A stretch of DNA of 9,345 nt from Comamonadaceae bacterium (GTDB lineage Bacteria; Pseudomonadota; Gammaproteobacteria; Burkholderiales; Burkholderiaceae_C): the NCBI GenBank assembly GCA_947463845.1, contig CANHUM010000042.1, positions 1 through 9,345 of the forward strand, given 5' to 3'. Of this stretch, positions 1 through 6,389 are shown piece by piece. Position numbers and translations under genes: made by a program. The notes under the pieces were generated by a model that saw only the letters and a program-made list of their open reading frames with translations, did no database searches and was not told the origin of the DNA. Within the stretch, counting starts at the first letter, position 1, and each line of letters begins with the position of its first letter.

Positions 1-540
1 CAGCTGGGCATTCAAATAGTCCAGCGGCAAGCCCAGCAGCCCCGGCACATTGGGTTGAACGCCTGTCAGGCGCACGCCGTGGCACTGGATACAGGCAGGC
101 AAACCCCGAGAGGCATCGCCATGCATGACCAGTTGCTGGCCTTTGGCCAGGCGCTCGGGGGTGATGGCGTTGTTGGCCTTGGGTGCGGGGTAGGGCAGTT
201 GAAGACTGGCAAAGTACTGCGCCATCTCGCCCAAATAGGCATCGGTCAGGGGATCGACCAAGCGGGCCATCAAATCGTAATGGCGACGACCCTCGGCGAA
301 GTTGCGCAGTTGGTTGTGCAGATAACCCGCTGGTTTTCCAGCCAGCCGTGGGTAATAACCGTCAGGCCCGGCGCGGCCTTGCTCACCATGGCAGGTGGTG
401 CAGGCGCGGGTACGCTCGGCCATGTCGTCGGCAAAACGAACGGGGGCTTGAGCACTGGCCATACTATGTAAAACGGTGAAGGCCGTCACCACACTGAGCC
501 TCAAAAACCAGCTTTGGGCACATTTCAAAATCAAGCACAT
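1..540 (-). CDS. Di-haem c-type cytochrome (cytochrome c4/c553-like), C-terminus cut by window edge
   Basis: This is an exported electron-transfer protein; 180 residues are visible and the reading frame runs off the left edge. The chosen ATG (position 540) is followed by a signal peptide with a hydrophobic stretch at residues 11-27 and an A-Q-A end at 30-32, so the mature protein should be periplasmic. Two haem c attachment motifs are present: CTTCH at residues 47-51 and CIQCH at 150-154. Met91, in the segment before L-T-D-A-Y-L, is a likely axial ligand of the first haem. The text G-Y-Y-P-R-L-A-G, Q-L-R-N-F and Y-F-A-S-L matches the repeated cytochrome c4/c553 domain, so two tandem cytochrome folds are expected, the second truncated here. 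The redox partner is not visible. No strong ribosome binding site precedes the start, so the exact N-terminus is less certain than the family. Confidence 0.9.
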   Translation of the reverse strand, partial: MCLILKCAQSWFLRLSVVTAFTVLHSMASAQAPVRFADDMAERTRACTTCHGEQGRAGPDGYYPRLAGKPAGYLHNQLRNFAEGRRHYDLMARLVDPLTDAYLGEMAQYFASLQLPYPAPKANNAITPERLAKGQQLVMHGDASRGLPACIQCHGVRLTGVQPNVPGLLGLPLDYLNAQL

Positions 541-639
541 CCGTTGAAGATAACCGATGCGGCGACAATGTCGGGTTCGGCACCGAATGACCTGAGGTCG
601 CGGTGCGTTGTTTTCTTCTCTTCTCTTCAAGTTCAAGCC
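541..639. promoter_or_regulatory. Divergent intergenic region with three adjacent short dyads
   Basis: This 99-base gap separates the cytochrome gene from the GNAT gene, which point away from each other, so promoters for both should lie here or just inside the genes. Three perfect short inverted repeats sit almost end to end: CGACA-A-TGTCG at 563-573, TTCGG-CA-CCGAA at 576-587 and GACCT-G-AGGTC at 589-599. A pyrimidine-rich run follows at 609-628. No convincing sigma70 -35/-10 pair could be picked by eye. An operator role for the dyads is inference. Confidence 0.35.
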
Positions 640-1158
640 ATGTCCGATATCCAAGTCCGATTTGCCAACCTTCAAGACGCCTCCGCCGTGGCTGCTTTGC
701 ATGTGCGTGCCTGCCGTGCCGCTTATGCAGGCCAAGTGCCTGATGCCCATTGGGATGCCACGCCCATGCCCAAGCGGGTGGCCTATTGGAAAGAAGCGAT
801 CGAGTTTGGGGAGCCCCAAGTCATGGTGGCCACCCAAGGCCAGGAGATGCTGGGTTTTGTGGGCTTTGACCGCTCGCGTGACCCCAAAAGCAAAAACACC
901 ACGGGTGAAATTTGGGCCATTTACGTTGCACCCGAGCGCATCGGTCAGGGCGTGGGCCTGGCCTTGTGGGATGCCGCACGTGAAGGTCTGGAAGACGAGG
1001 GTTGCACCGACGTCACGGTGTGGCTGCCTTTGCTGCATGAACAGACATTGCGTTTTCATGAAATGGCGGGCTTCAAGCGCGAGATGAACACCGCGCGTAC
1101 CGTGCCCCTGGGCGGCGTGAAAGTTGAAGAAGTCCGTCTCAAGCGCAAGCTGGGCTGA
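640..1158 (+). CDS. GNAT-family N-acetyltransferase
   Basis: This 172-residue protein transfers an acetyl group from acetyl-CoA to an amine; the substrate cannot be told from sequence. Length and layout fit a single GNAT domain: beta1/alpha1 at residues 4-30, motif A at 91-112 (IWAIYVAPERIGQGVGLAL) and motif B at 138-145 (RFHEMAGF). In the acetyl-CoA pyrophosphate loop the usual Q/R-x-x-G-x-G/A reads I-G-Q-G-V-G, so the first position is Ile, with Arg one residue earlier. The start at 640 (M-S-D-I-Q-V-R-F) was chosen because the fold begins there. The frame is open upstream to 514, but that extension would overlap the divergent cytochrome gene and reads as non-coding. The ribosome binding site is weak. 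dusC starts 25 bases after the stop on the same strand, so the two are probably co-transcribed. Confidence 0.9.
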   Translation: MSDIQVRFANLQDASAVAALHVRACRAAYAGQVPDAHWDATPMPKRVAYWKEAIEFGEPQVMVATQGQEMLGFVGFDRSRDPKSKNTTGEIWAIYVAPERIGQGVGLALWDAAREGLEDEGCTDVTVWLPLLHEQTLRFHEMAGFKREMNTARTVPLGGVKVEEVRLKRKLG

Positions 1159-1183
1159 ACGCGACGCCTCCAAAACAACCCCC

Positions 1184-2149
1184 ATGCACATCATGCTGGC
1201 CCCCATGGAGGGGTTGCTCGACCACACGTTGCGCGATGTGCTCACGCGCGTGGGCGGGGTGCATGAGTGCGTCTCAGAATTCATCCGTGTGACCAACACG
1301 GTCTTGCCGCGCCGCGCTTTCATTCGGGTCGCGCCCGAGTTGCTCAACCGCAGTCGCACAGCAGCCGGCGTGCCGGTCAAGGTGCAATTGCTGGGTTCGG
1401 ACCCGGCGTGTCTGGCCGATAATGCGGCCGCCTTGGCCGAGCTGCAGCCGCATGGCATTGACCTGAACTTTGGTTGCCCAGCCAAAACCGTGAACCAGCA
1501 CCGGGGCGGTGCCGTGCTGCTGGACGAGCCCGAGCTGGTGGGGCAGATTGTGGCGGCTGTGCGTCGGGCTGTGCCTGCGCACATTCCAGTCACGGCCAAG
1601 ATGCGCCTGGGTTACAACGACGACCGCCGTGCCGAGGACTGCGCCCAAGCCATCGAGGCGGCCGGGGCCAGCGAGCTGGTGGTGCACGCCCGCACCAAGG
1701 CGCACGGTTATCGCCCGCCTGCTTACTGGGACCGCATTGCCGACTTGCGCCAACAAGTGCGTTTGCCGATTGTGGCCAATGGAGAAATCTGGACCGTGGC
1801 CGACGCGCTGCGTTGCCGCGAGGTGACGGGCTGCGATCGGCTCATGATTGGGCGCGGCATGGTGACCGATCCGGGTCTGGCGCTGGCGATTGCACAACAG
1901 CGGGTGACTGGGAAAAGCCCTTTGCCGGGGCATGGCGTGCCCTGGTCCACGCTGGTGGCTTTGATGCAGGTCTTTTGGTTGGGTGTGAGTGCCCGGGTGG
2001 CCACGCGGCACCGTGCGGGCCGGCTCAAGCAGTGGCTCAATTACATGCGCCGTGTCTATCCCGAGGCCCAGCAGGCCTTTGACGCACTCCGGCTGGTGCA
2101 TGACGCGCGCCAAATCGACGCCTGGTTGGCTGTACAACAGTCTGGATGA
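1184..2149 (+). CDS. dusC: tRNA-dihydrouridine(16) synthase DusC
   Basis: This is an FMN-dependent reductase that converts uridine 16 in the tRNA D-loop to dihydrouridine. The 321-residue length is close to the E. coli enzyme. The N-terminal M-L-A-P-M-E-G motif (residues 4-10) starts a TIM barrel. The catalytic cysteine is Cys98 in D-L-N-F-G-C-P-A-K-T. FMN/tRNA contacts expected in the family are seen at Lys139 (T-A-K-M-R-L-G), His168 (V-V-H-A-R-T-K), the A-N-G-E-I-W segment and the M-I-G-R-G phosphate-binding loop. The residues after the barrel form the expected C-terminal helical domain. The text M-L-A-P-M-E-G-L-L-D and the R-T-K-A-H-G-Y segment point to the DusC subgroup rather than DusA or DusB. 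The start at 1184 is placed immediately before the barrel; an upstream in-frame ATG at 1124 lies inside the GNAT gene. The stop lies 5 bases from the convergent Hpt gene. Confidence 0.95.
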   Translation: MHIMLAPMEGLLDHTLRDVLTRVGGVHECVSEFIRVTNTVLPRRAFIRVAPELLNRSRTAAGVPVKVQLLGSDPACLADNAAALAELQPHGIDLNFGCPAKTVNQHRGGAVLLDEPELVGQIVAAVRRAVPAHIPVTAKMRLGYNDDRRAEDCAQAIEAAGASELVVHARTKAHGYRPPAYWDRIADLRQQVRLPIVANGEIWTVADALRCREVTGCDRLMIGRGMVTDPGLALAIAQQRVTGKSPLPGHGVPWSTLVALMQVFWLGVSARVATRHRAGRLKQWLNYMRRVYPEAQQAFDALRLVHDARQIDAWLAVQQSG

Positions 2150-2154
2150 GGATT

Positions 2155-2520
2155 TCAGGTCGGGTTTTGCAGGGCCAGGTGAGCCAGCACTTCGTGGCGC
2201 AGGGCTTCGAGCTGGGGGGCCAGTTGGCTGTAGGCCGCGCGCAGCGCGGAGGTTTCGGCGTGCTTGCTCAAGCCTTCCACGCGCACCACGTGATCGACCA
2301 AACTGTCCACGCAAAAGACCGGGGTGAAGCCTTTGAGTTGATGCAGGATGCGTTGAGCGCCAAGCACATCACCCTGGTCGATCAGGGCTTGTAGCCGGGG
2401 CAAGTCATTGCTCAGGGTCTCTTGCAGTGTTTGGAGCAAAGTCAAGACGCCTTGGCCATCCCCAATGAATTCCATGGCCCTGCCGATGGACAGATAAACG
2501 GGCGCTGGGGTGTGGCTCAT
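2155..2520 (-). CDS. Stand-alone histidine phosphotransfer (Hpt) domain protein
   Basis: This small 121-residue, mainly helical protein matches a single Hpt four-helix bundle. The phosphoacceptor motif is at residues 59-65, L-H-Q-L-K-G-F, with His60 as the predicted phosphorylation site and the conserved Lys63-Gly64 that follow it in Hpt domains. Such proteins are cytoplasmic and carry phosphate between response-regulator receiver domains in phosphorelays. No kinase, receiver or output gene is in the window, so the partners must be elsewhere and this is an orphan component. It lies 60 bases downstream of the Nudix gene on the same strand and may be read through from it. It ends 5 bases from the stop of dusC, tail to tail. 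No strong ribosome binding site precedes the start, but the N-terminus (M-S-H-T-P) looks natural. Confidence 0.85.
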   Translation of the reverse strand: MSHTPAPVYLSIGRAMEFIGDGQGVLTLLQTLQETLSNDLPRLQALIDQGDVLGAQRILHQLKGFTPVFCVDSLVDHVVRVEGLSKHAETSALRAAYSQLAPQLEALRHEVLAHLALQNPT

Positions 2521-2580
2521 GGGCTTGGTGGCGATGGGTGACAGAAATCACATGGACTGAACCCTGTGAAGGGCTGCATT

Positions 2581-3459
2581 TTAGTCAAGCAAGGCCGCTA
2601 GGCCCTGTTCGGGTTCAAAGCGTTTGTTTTTGAACATCAAGCGGCTGGGGCCGGGGAAGGCAGCTTGCCGGACCGAGTGGCGCGGGTCGCCCGGGTAACA
2701 AATGGTGCGGATGCCGTCCTGGTCAAATGGCTCGGGCTCGATCACCGGCGGACGTCGACTTTGGGCCTCGGTCAGCACGCTTTGGGCGTGCGGGTGGCGA
2801 CTCAGGTGGACCAGGCTCATGATCTGGGGCGGGGCCAGTTCGATTTCGCGGTCCCAGTAGCGCAGCAGCGCCTCACGCGGTTGAATCCACAGGGCTTCCG
2901 TGGCCTCAAAGTTATCGTGCTCGGCCAATTGGTCATCGGGCACCTGGGTCACAAAAAATCGGGTATCAAAGCGCTTGTTGGTGACCGAGGCCTGTCGCGG
3001 TGTGATCCAGCGGCACCAGGGCAGTAGCGATTCGGTGTGCAAGCTGAGGGTCTGGGACTCAAAGGCCTTGTGCCAGCTCTGGCCGTTGCGCAAGGCTTGC
3101 AACAGAGCCTGTGCCTGAGGCCGGGCGTGCGGTGCGCAGCCCAACAGCACGCGGCATTCCTCATAGGCTTCACGCATGGCGGCCACAAACAGCCCACTGG
3201 CACGCTCGCCCGGAATGTCGGGCTCGCTCAGCCTTTGGTGCAAGGTGGCGCTGTCCTGGCTCAGGCGTTGTTGCCAAGCTGGGTGTTGATCCTCCAGATC
3301 GAGTTTGCCACCCGGAAACACATAGGCACCGCCCAGCACATTAGAGGCCTGGTGTCTGCGCATCAGCAGCACCTGCAGGCCGCCAGGGCCATCGCGCAGC
3401 ATCACTACCGTGGCGGCGTCCAAAGGGGGAGCGGTCAGGAGTTCGGTGTTCAGTTCCAT
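2581..3459 (-). CDS. Nudix hydrolase, NUDT19-like (interrupted Nudix box)
   Basis: This 292-residue protein is a Nudix-fold hydrolase, an enzyme class that cleaves a nucleoside diphosphate linked to another group. It has the N-terminal strand with L-L-M-R-R, then F-P-G-G-K at residues 48-52 and the metal-binding R-E-A-Y-E-E helix at 96-101. In a standard Nudix box (Gx5Ex7REUxEExGU) these halves are about 14 residues apart; here about 45 residues separate Gly51 from Arg96, an insertion of roughly 30. That layout is known from mammalian NUDT19 (RP2), which hydrolyses CoA and acyl-CoA. The box glycine after E-E is Arg103. Start choice: the frame is open to an ATG at 3537, but the 26 extra residues look non-coding, so the ATG at 3459 (M-E-L-N-T-E-L-L) is preferred. 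It is divergent from the SDR gene. The CoA substrate is inferred. Confidence 0.85.
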   Translation of the reverse strand: MELNTELLTAPPLDAATVVMLRDGPGGLQVLLMRRHQASNVLGGAYVFPGGKLDLEDQHPAWQQRLSQDSATLHQRLSEPDIPGERASGLFVAAMREAYEECRVLLGCAPHARPQAQALLQALRNGQSWHKAFESQTLSLHTESLLPWCRWITPRQASVTNKRFDTRFFVTQVPDDQLAEHDNFEATEALWIQPREALLRYWDREIELAPPQIMSLVHLSRHPHAQSVLTEAQSRRPPVIEPEPFDQDGIRTICYPGDPRHSVRQAAFPGPSRLMFKNKRFEPEQGLAALLD

Positions 3460-3594
3460 GAGGATGTCAATCGGGTAACAGTCTGCGCCCGGAGGCTGGA
3501 TTAAAGTCGGTGCGCAGCGGGCTGCGTGGTCATGCAAGCCAGATTAGCAGATCCAACCGGGCCGGCCGGTCTTTCAATGTCACAAGGAAAACAC
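3460..3594. promoter_or_regulatory. Divergent intergenic region between Nudix and SDR genes, with a GC-rich dyad
   Basis: If both preferred starts are right, these 135 bases carry the promoters of two divergent genes. An imperfectly spaced dyad, ACCGG-GCCGG-CCGGT, sits at 3556-3570, 14 bases before the SDR ribosome binding site. A clear Shine-Dalgarno AAGGA lies at 3584-3588, six bases before the SDR ATG at 3595, and decides that start over the in-frame ATGs at 3526 and 3574. No confident -35/-10 pair was identified. Confidence 0.4.
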
Positions 3595-4509
3595 ATGAGC
3601 ATCGATTTCAAAGGCCGCGTGGCCATCGTCACGGGCGCAGGCGGTGGTTTGGGCAAACAACACGCGCTGGCGTTGGCTGCGCGTGGGGCCAAAGTGCTGG
3701 TCAACGACCTGGGTGGCGATGTGCACGGTGTGGGCGGCTCGGTGTCGGCCGCGCAGGCCGTGGTCGATGAAATCCGCGCAGCCGGTGGCGAAGCCCTGGT
3801 CAATGGCGCATCGGTCACCGACTTTGAGGCGGTCAAGGCCATGGTGCAGCAGGCGGTGGACGCCTGGGGCCGGGTGGACATTCTGGTGAACAACGCGGGT
3901 ATTTTGCGGGACAAGAGTTTTGCCAAGATGGAACTGGCCGACTTCAAACTGGTGATGGACGTGCACGTCATGGGCGCGGTGCATTGCACCAAGGCCGTGT
4001 GGCCGATCATGCAAGCGCAAAACTACGGCCGCATTGTCATGACCACCTCTTCGAGCGGTTTGTACGGTAACTTTGGCCAGGCCAACTATGGTGCGGCCAA
4101 GATGGCGTTGGCGGGCCTGATGCAAACCCTGTCGATCGAGGGCGAAAAACACCACATTCGCGTGAACTGCCTGGCTCCTACAGCGGCCACCCGCATGACC
4201 GAAGGCCTGATGCCCGAAGCCGTGCTGCAGGCCCTGGACCCCAGCGCTGTGGTCCCCGCCATGCTGGTCATGGCCAGCGAAGACGCGCCCAACCGCACCA
4301 TCATTTGCGCAGGCGCAGGCAGCTTTGAAGTGGCCCACATCACCCTGACCCAGGGCGTACATTTGGGCACAGGCCCCGATACCGCCGAGCGCCTGTTGGC
4401 GGCCATGGCGCAGGTCACCGATCGCCAGGGAGAGTCAGTGCCGCGCTCGGGTTCAGAGCAGGGGGCGCTGGAAGTGGGCAAAGCGATGAAGGCACACGGG
4501 ACCGCTTGA
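3595..4509 (+). CDS. Short-chain dehydrogenase/reductase, HSD17B4 (MFE-2)-like 3-hydroxyacyl-CoA dehydrogenase
   Basis: This 304-residue NAD(P)-dependent oxidoreductase is a classical SDR. The Rossmann motif T-G-A-G-G-G-L-G is at residues 13-20, N-N-A-G at 99-102, the catalytic serine within S-S-S at 152-154, and Y-G-A-A-K at 165-169 (Tyr165, Lys169). Text around N-D-L-G-G-D (37-42) followed by G-x-G-G-S, and G-I-L-R-D-K-S-F after N-N-A-G, is typical of the dehydrogenase unit of peroxisomal multifunctional enzyme type 2 (HSD17B4). Members oxidise (3R)-hydroxyacyl-CoA or related substrates. Asp38 at the end of beta2 favours NAD over NADP. The roughly 50-residue tail past the SDR core is usual for this subgroup, and no hydratase or SCP2 domain is fused here. 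An AAGGA site six bases before ATG 3595 sets the start. The gene converges on the TIGR02450-type gene. The exact substrate is not determined. Confidence 0.9.
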   Translation: MSIDFKGRVAIVTGAGGGLGKQHALALAARGAKVLVNDLGGDVHGVGGSVSAAQAVVDEIRAAGGEALVNGASVTDFEAVKAMVQQAVDAWGRVDILVNNAGILRDKSFAKMELADFKLVMDVHVMGAVHCTKAVWPIMQAQNYGRIVMTTSSSGLYGNFGQANYGAAKMALAGLMQTLSIEGEKHHIRVNCLAPTAATRMTEGLMPEAVLQALDPSAVVPAMLVMASEDAPNRTIICAGAGSFEVAHITLTQGVHLGTGPDTAERLLAAMAQVTDRQGESVPRSGSEQGALEVGKAMKAHGTA

Positions 4510-4595
4510 CTCCGATCCCACTGTGCTGGATGGATGCGTGCGGTGTGTGATGGATTCAGGGGAGCGCTGCAACAGAATTGAATGCAAAAAAAACT
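4510..4595. other. Convergent intergenic gap with an 8-base A/T tract
   Basis: The SDR gene (plus) and the small TIGR02450-type gene (minus) end on either side of these 86 bases. An A8 run at 4586-4593 reads as T8 just past the stop of the minus-strand gene. It is flanked by weak TTGAA/TTCAA arms (4578-4582 and 4595-4599). No GC-rich stem precedes the T run, so it is at best a weak terminator for the mltB-side transcript, and none is evident for the SDR gene. Confidence 0.3.
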
Positions 4596-4817
4596 TCAAA
4601 TCCAACCCTGCCGCCACACGCTGTCATCCTGCAACTCGCGCCAAGCGATGACTTGTGTCGCTTTTGAAAACACGGCTTCAATTTCCACCTGCTCAATCGG
4701 GGCAGTAGGGTCGTCGCGTTGGACCACCCGGCTGACCAAAAAGTGCTTTTGTTTGGCCACGGGCCTCACAGCCGTCCATTTGGTCAGCAGGAGTTTTTTT
4801 GGGTTCAGCGGGTTCAT
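4596..4817 (-). CDS. TIGR02450/DUF2389-family small protein
   Basis: This 73-residue protein of unknown function has the N-P-L-N-P-K-K-L-L-L-T-K-W-T-A-V start (residues 2-17) and K-H-F-L-V-S segment (24-29) characteristic of the small tryptophan-containing TIGR02450 (DUF2389) family. Tryptophans are at 14, 59, 68 and 72, the last ones in W-R-E-L-x6-W-R-x-G-W at the C-terminus. No signal peptide or membrane segment is present, so it is expected to be cytoplasmic. It starts 12 bases after the stop of the lytic transglycosylase gene on the same strand, with only a weak AAGACG-like ribosome site, so translation is probably coupled to that gene. No function can be assigned; the linkage to mltB may be coincidental. 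Confidence 0.85.
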   Translation of the reverse strand: MNPLNPKKLLLTKWTAVRPVAKQKHFLVSRVVQRDDPTAPIEQVEIEAVFSKATQVIAWRELQDDSVWRQGWI

Positions 4818-4829
4818 TGGCGAACGTCT

Positions 4830-6086
4830 TCAGCGACTTTTCTGCATTTCCCGCGCCACCGCCTCGGCCAGATCGATCACTGCCATGGCGTAGTAGCTGC
4901 TCCAGTTGTAGCGGGTGATGGCGTAGAAGTTTTCGGTACCGGCCACGTAGCTTGGCGCTTCTGTGCCATTGCGCAACTCGATCAGGGCCAAGGGGCCTGT
5001 GTGCTGCAGGGCAGCGCCTGACAAGCTGGCGCCTTTATTGACAAAGTGGGTCACACTGAAGGTGGGCAAGATGTCCGGGGCCATCAGGCTGTCCATGTCG
5101 GTTTGACCCGGTGTGAGGGTGACGGGGTAGTGCGTGGGCATGCCGGGGCGCCACTCGAAGGCTTTGAAGTAGTTGGCCACCGAGCCGATGGCGTCGGTCG
5201 GGCTGCCAAACAGGTCGATGCGTCCGTCGCCATCAAAGTCCACGGCAAATTTGGCCCAGCTCGAAGGCATGAATTGCGGCAAGCCCATGGCCCCGGCATA
5301 GCTGCCCCGGATGCTCATGGGGTCGGCACCGCTGCGCCAGGTGAGGGCCAGAAATTGTTCCAGTTCGCCTTTGAAGAAGGCCTCTCGGGCCGCCGCACGC
5401 GGGTGTGCTGCCGGAAAGTGAAACGCCAGCGTGGCCAAGGCATCGATCACCCGGAAGTTGCCGGTGTATTGTCCGTAAAAAGTTTCCACACCGATGATGG
5501 CCACCACCACTGAAGCGGGGACCCCGAACTCACGCTCTGCCCGTTCGAGTGCGCTGCGGTGGGTTTGCCAAAAACGCAGTCCGGCTTGAATGCGCTGCGG
5601 CTCGATGAACCGAGCACGGTAAGCCGCCCAGTTTTTGGCAGCAGGGCTGCTGGGGGGTAAAACCAAGCGTTCTACCGAAGGCAGCCGACGTGCCTGACCC
5701 AGATGGTTTCGCACCCATTGCGGGTCCAGTTGCAAGCGCTCAGCCGCTTGGCTTGACCACTCCATGGCCGCGCTCGATTCGCCGAAAAGCAGACCCGCTG
5801 CCAAGGCGGAAGGGGCGGCCAAACCTTTTGCAAGTTTGGGCGCATTGTTTTTTTGGGGTGGTTTGGGAACCTTGGATTTGGCCAATGCCCGCGGTTTTTT
5901 GGCCAATGTTTCGCGTTGTCCTTTGGCCGAAGAAGTGCTGGTATGGGTCGTTTTCGGGTTGTGGGCGGTCGTTTCCGAGTGTGCCGACGCGGCGCTGCTC
6001 CAAGCACTCAGCACCACCGCCAAGGCCATGACTGACCAATATGGATGGGTCTTCAGGGGGGGGATGAGAGGCGGATGTTGGCACAT
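4830..6086 (-). CDS. mltB: MltB-family lytic murein transglycosylase
   Basis: This 418-residue exported enzyme cleaves the MurNAc-GlcNAc bond of peptidoglycan, leaving 1,6-anhydroMurNAc. A signal peptide with hydrophobic core at about 20-34 ends in A-A-S-A (32-35). There is no lipobox cysteine, unlike lipoprotein MltB of E. coli, so it should be soluble in the periplasm. Residues 36-88 form a low-complexity linker rich in Lys, Thr, Ser and Pro. The SLT_2/MltB catalytic domain follows: catalytic Glu201 in I-I-G-V-E-T-F-Y-G, then G-S-Y-A-G-A-M-G-L-P-Q-F-M-P-S at 261-275, and an EF-hand-like loop D-F-D-G-D-G-R-I-D-L at 283-292 matching the calcium site described in Slt35. The C-terminal N-F-Y-A-I-T-R-Y-N segment is also typical. 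The start could be ATG 6086 or the ATG at 6029 just before the hydrophobic core; neither has a good ribosome site. The TIGR02450-type gene follows directly. Confidence 0.93.
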   Translation of the reverse strand: MCQHPPLIPPLKTHPYWSVMALAVVLSAWSSAASAHSETTAHNPKTTHTSTSSAKGQRETLAKKPRALAKSKVPKPPQKNNAPKLAKGLAAPSALAAGLLFGESSAAMEWSSQAAERLQLDPQWVRNHLGQARRLPSVERLVLPPSSPAAKNWAAYRARFIEPQRIQAGLRFWQTHRSALERAEREFGVPASVVVAIIGVETFYGQYTGNFRVIDALATLAFHFPAAHPRAAAREAFFKGELEQFLALTWRSGADPMSIRGSYAGAMGLPQFMPSSWAKFAVDFDGDGRIDLFGSPTDAIGSVANYFKAFEWRPGMPTHYPVTLTPGQTDMDSLMAPDILPTFSVTHFVNKGASLSGAALQHTGPLALIELRNGTEAPSYVAGTENFYAITRYNWSSYYAMAVIDLAEAVAREMQKSR

Positions 6087-6389
6087 GAGTCAGCAGTTTA
6101 AACGCCGAGTTGGCGCTTGATTTCATGACAGGAATTGGGGGCGAACCCGTGATAAGCTAAAACTTACAAAATCAAATGAACATATTGAATACTTTAAAAC
6201 TATGTCTTGGTCTTTCGGTCATAAAACCGCGTGCTTGTCAGTTGGTACGCCATTCGCCTGCACCTACTTTCCAGATGCCCATTCAGGTCGGTGGGGCCAG
6301 CCCTTGCGTGTGACTGAAACAGGCGTGTCACCATCGGCGCATGCTGCAGGTCGGCTTGGGGCGAAGTTTTCTCATGGTCTGGCATCAGG
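6087..6389. promoter_or_regulatory. Gene-free divergent intergenic region (303 bases) with AT-rich core
   Basis: This stretch separates mltB (minus) from the envelope cluster (plus), so both promoters should be here. A sharply AT-rich pocket at about 6150-6204 contrasts with the GC-rich surroundings and is the likeliest site for promoter DNA, but no -35/-10 pair with good match and spacing stands out on either strand. The frames open across it (plus 6202-6402, minus 6200-6397) lack coding character. No hairpin terminator, RNA gene or repeat was recognised. The unusually long space from the AT-rich pocket to the next start (about 185 bases) would allow a long 5' untranslated leader. Confidence 0.4.

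Noticed and set aside
55..471. 138-codon plus-strand open frame over the cytochrome gene
   Set aside because: The minus strand here encodes two CXXCH haem sites and a signal peptide; the plus frame is its shadow.
514..639. N-terminal extension of the GNAT protein from ATG 514
   Set aside because: It would overlap the divergent cytochrome start and cover the dyad region, and the added residues do not resemble a GNAT N-terminus.
1274..2314. 346-codon open frame on the minus strand opposite dusC
   Set aside because: It lies antisense to an unambiguous DusC, is full of Arg/Pro/Gln/His runs typical of GC-rich shadow frames, and overlaps the Hpt gene on the same strand.
2549..2568. Hairpin CACATGG / CCCTGTG between the Nudix and Hpt genes
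   Set aside because: It has an internal mismatch, a short stem and no T tract, so chance is the simplest explanation.
3580..4362. 260-codon open frame on the minus strand opposite the SDR gene
   Set aside because: Histidine- and glutamine-rich composition with no recognisable domain, fully antisense to a clear SDR.
4586..4593. T8 run (minus strand) after the TIGR02450-type gene as an intrinsic terminator
   Set aside because: No GC-rich stem precedes it; the flanking arms are only five AT-rich bases.
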